Assembly (NCBI GenBank): GCA_009760855.2
Contig: WPIO01000371.1
Span: 1 to 64,000 of the forward strand
Direction of reading: 5' to 3'
DNA length: 64,000 nt
Source of the DNA: Cristatella mucedo
Taxonomy: Eukaryota > Bryozoa > Phylactolaemata > Cristatellidae
Part shown: positions 61,148 through 64,000 of the stretch, one piece after another
How the letters are laid out: every line of letters begins with the position of its first letter
Numbering within the stretch: the first letter of the stretch is position 1
Translations under genes and position numbers: made by a program
The notes under the pieces: model-generated
Seen by the model: only the letters and a program-made list of their open reading frames with translations
What the model was told of the DNA's origin: nothing
Database searches by the model: none

Positions 61148-64000
61148 GCATTTCGCACGTAAATAACACGTTTCGCACCATTTCGCAGCAGATCGCGGAA
61201 TATGTAGAAACTTCAAATCTGCATGTCGGAGCGTGAGCTTGCTGGCAGCAGAGTGCTGCACCTTGTTTAAAGCATTTCGCACGTAAATAACACGTTTCGC
61301 ACCAGTTCGCAGCAGATCGCGGAATATGTAGAAACTTTCAAATCTGCATGTCGGAGCGTGTGCTGGCTGGCAGCAGAGAGTGCTGCACCTTGTTTAAAGC
61401 ATTTCGCACGTAATAAACACGTTTCGCACGAGTTCGCGGCAGATCGCGGAATATGTAGAAACTTCAAATCTGCATGTCGGAGCGTGAGCTTGCTGGCAGC
61501 AGAGTGCTGCACCTTGTTTAAAGCATTTCGCACGTAAATAACACGTTTCGCACGAGTTCGCAGCAGATCGCGGAATATGTAGAAAGTTCAAATCTGCATG
61601 TCGGAGCGTGTGCTGGCTTGCAGCAGAGTGCTGCACCTTGTTTAAAGCATTTCGCACGTAAATAACACGTTTCGCACGAGTTCGCAGCAGATCGCGGAAT
61701 ATGTAGAAACTTCAAATCTGCATGTCGGAGCGTGCGCTGGCTGGCAGCAGAGTGCTGCACCTTGTTTAAAGCATTTCGCACGTAAATAACACGTTTCGCA
61801 CGAGTTTGCAGCAGATCGCGGAATATGTAGAAACTTCAAATCTGCATGTCGGAGCGTGAGCTTGCTGGCAGCAGAGTGCTGCACCTTGTTTAAAGCATTT
61901 CGCACGTAAATAACACGTTTCGCACGAAGTTCGCAGCAGATCGCGGAATATGTAGAAACTTCAAATCTGCATGTCGGAGCGTGCGCTTGCTGGCAGCAGA
62001 GTGCTGCACCTTGTTTAAAGCATTTCGCACGTAAATAACACGTTTCGCACGAGTTCGCAGCAGATCGCGGAATCTGTAGAAACTTCAAATCTGCATGTCG
62101 GAGCGTTAGCTGGCTGGCAGCAGAGTGCTGCACCTTGTTTAAAGCATTTCGCACGTAAATAACACGTTTCGCACCAGTTCGCAGCAGATCGCGGAATATG
62201 TAGAAACTTCAAATCTGCATGTCGGAGCGTGCGCTGGCTGGCAGCAGAGTGCTGCACCTTGTTTAAAGCATTTCGCACGTAAATAACACGTTTCGCACAC
62301 GAGTTCGCAGCAGATCGCGGAATATGTAGAAACTTCAAATCTGCATGTCGGAGCGTGTGCTGGCTTGCAGCAGAGTGCTGCACCTTGTTTAAAGCATTTC
62401 GCACGTAAATAACACGTTTCGCACCAGTTTGCAGCAGATCGCGGAATATGTAGAAACTTCAAATCTGCATGTCGGAGCGTGTGCTGGCTTGCAGCAGAGT
62501 GCTGCACCTTGTTTAAAGCATTTCGCACGTAAATAACACGTTTCGCACCAGTTCGCAGCAGATCGCGGAATATGTAGAAACTTCAAATCTGCATGTCGGA
62601 GCGTGTGCTGGCTTGCAGCAGAGTGCTGCTGCACCTTGTTTAAAGCATTTCGCACGTAAATAACACGTTTCGCACGAGTTCGCAGCAGCAGATCGCGGAA
62701 TATGTAGAAACTTCAAATCTGCATGTCGGAGCGTGTGCTGGCTGGCAGCAGAGTGCTGCACCATGTTTAAAGCATTTCGCACGTAAATAACACGTTTCGC
62801 ACGAGTTCGCAGCAGATCGCGGAATATGTAGAAACTTCAAATCTGCATGTCGGAGCGTGTGCTTGCTGGCAGCAGAGTGCTGCACCTTGTTTAAAGCATT
62901 TCGCACGTAAATAACACGTTTCGCACCAGTTTGCAGCAGATCGCGGAATATGTAGAAACTTCAAATCTGCATGTCGGAGCGTGTGCTTGCTGGCAGCAGA
63001 GTGCTGCTCCTTGTTTAAAGCATTTCGCACGTAAATAACACGTTTCGCACCAGTTTGCAGCAGATCGCGGAATATGTAGAAACTTCAAATCTGCATGTCG
63101 GAGCGTGTGCTGGCTGGCAGCAGAGTGCTGCACCTTGTTTAAAGCATTTCGCACGTAAATAACACGTTTTCGCACCAGTTTGCAGCAGATCGCGGAATAT
63201 GTAGAAACTTCAAATCTGCATGTCGGAGCGTGTGCTTGCTGGCAGCAGAGTGCTGCACCTTGTTTAACGCATTTCGCACGTAAATAACACGTTTCGCTAC
63301 AGTTTGCAGCAGATCGCGGAATATGTAGAAACTTCAAATCTGCATGTCGGAGCGTGAGCTTGCTGGCAGCAGAGTGCTGCACCTTGTTTAAAGCATTTCG
63401 CACGTAAATAACACGTTTCGCACGAGTTCGCAGCAGATCGCGGAATATGTAGAAACTTCAAATCTGCATGTCGGAGCGTGAGCTTGCTGGCAGCAGCAGA
63501 GTGGCTGCACCTTGTTTAAAGCATTTCGCACGTAAATAACACGTTTCGCACCAGTTTGCAGCAGATCGCGGAATATGTAGAAACTTCAAATCTGCATGTC
63601 GGAGCGTGTGCTTGCAGGCTGGCAGCAGAGTGCTGCACCTTGTTTAAAGCATTTCGCACGTAAATAACACTTTTCGCACCAGTTTGCAGCAGATCGCGGA
63701 ATATGTAGAAACTTCAAATCTGCATGTCGGAGCGTGTGCTTGCTGGCAGCAGAGTGCTGCACCTTGTTTAAAGCATTTCGCACGTAAATAACACGTTTCG
63801 CACGAGTTCGCGGCAGATCGCGGAATATGTAGAAACTTCAAATCTGCATGTCGGAGCGTGTGGCTTGCTGGCAGCAGAGTGCTGCACCTTGTTTAAAGCA
63901 TTTCGCGCGTAAATAACACGTTTCGCACCAAGTCGGAGCAGATCGCGGAATATGTAGAAACTTCAAATCTGCATGTCGGAGCGTGTGCTTGCTGGCAGCA

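Larger units (their letters stand above)
1..64000 (+). repeat. 124-bp tandem satellite array, about 515 head-to-tail units
   Basis: The full window is a monotonous tandem repeat. Landmarks such as GCATTTCGCACG, AGCAGATCGCGG and GCAGAGTGCTGCACC return every 124 bases (for example unit starts at 17849, 17973, 18097, 18221). Counting from the unit start at 454 to the last one at 63898 gives about 512 units, plus the long units at the left edge. All units read in the same direction; I saw no inverted unit, no transposon insertion and no unique spacer. Most units differ from the consensus at only a few positions. Arrays of this size and homogeneity are known as satellite DNA in eukaryotic centromeric or other heterochromatin; which of these applies is inference. 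I do not recognise the family by name. The + strand label is arbitrary and only gives the orientation used for numbering. Confidence 0.98.
56285..64000 (+). repeat. Right part of the array, moderately variable units
   Basis: About 62 units, with more private substitutions and small insertions than the interior (for example CACTTTTCG at 56554 and 63669, CACGAGTTTTCG at 60927, CCAGCGGAGCAGATCG at 60559, GCAGCAGCAGATCG at 62682). The window ends inside a unit at GGCAGCA, so the array goes on beyond 64000. Confidence 0.85.

Noticed and set aside
1..64000. CRISPR array
   Set aside because: There are no alternating repeats and unique spacers; the entire 124-bp unit repeats, and unit length and homogeneity do not fit CRISPR.

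Overview
The whole 64,000-base window is one head-to-tail satellite DNA array. The unit is about 124 bp, repeated roughly 515 times, and every copy lies in the same orientation. I found no convincing protein gene, RNA gene, mobile element, CRISPR array or unique single-copy sequence. A kilobase-scale simple tandem array with near-identical units is typical of centromeric, pericentromeric or subtelomeric heterochromatin of a eukaryote. I do not recognise this satellite family and cannot name the organism. The consensus is about 48% G+C and keeps nine CpG dinucleotides per unit (observed/expected about 1.24), so it does not look eroded by CpG methylation.

Unit numbering used below: position 1 is the G of the GCATTTCGCA that follows the TTTAAA. 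A unit that matches the consensus exactly is 17849-17972. Its recognisable parts are four TCGC tetramers in 10-bp phase (unit positions 6, 26, 36, 46), an A/T-rich middle (51-70), a short perfect dyad GCAGCA-GAG-TGCTGC (98-112) and a TTTAAA end (119-124).

Layout. 1-2088 is a degenerate zone: the first units are 149, 149 and 137 bp long, substitutions are frequent, and there is a scrambled block at 1825-2088; this looks like the eroded edge of the array. 2089-6318 is homogeneous 124-bp units. 6319-23054 carries five copies of a recognisable six-unit block (6319, 9049, 16359, 19337, 22312); the last three are spaced 24 units apart (about 2.98 kb), which is higher-order repeat structure. 23055-55661 is mostly homogeneous, with scattered truncated units and two partial block copies (26667, 38591). 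55662-64000 is again more variable, with clusters of diverged units. The window ends in the middle of a unit, so the array continues to the right.

Rare variant combinations recur 4.9, 16, 29, 32 and 48 kb apart, so sequence has been exchanged over long distances inside the array. The larger deletions, in contrast, each occur once. Many overlapping minus-strand open frames of 87 codons (and fused ones up to 313 codons) are by-products of the repeat (124 = 1 modulo 3) and are not annotated as genes.
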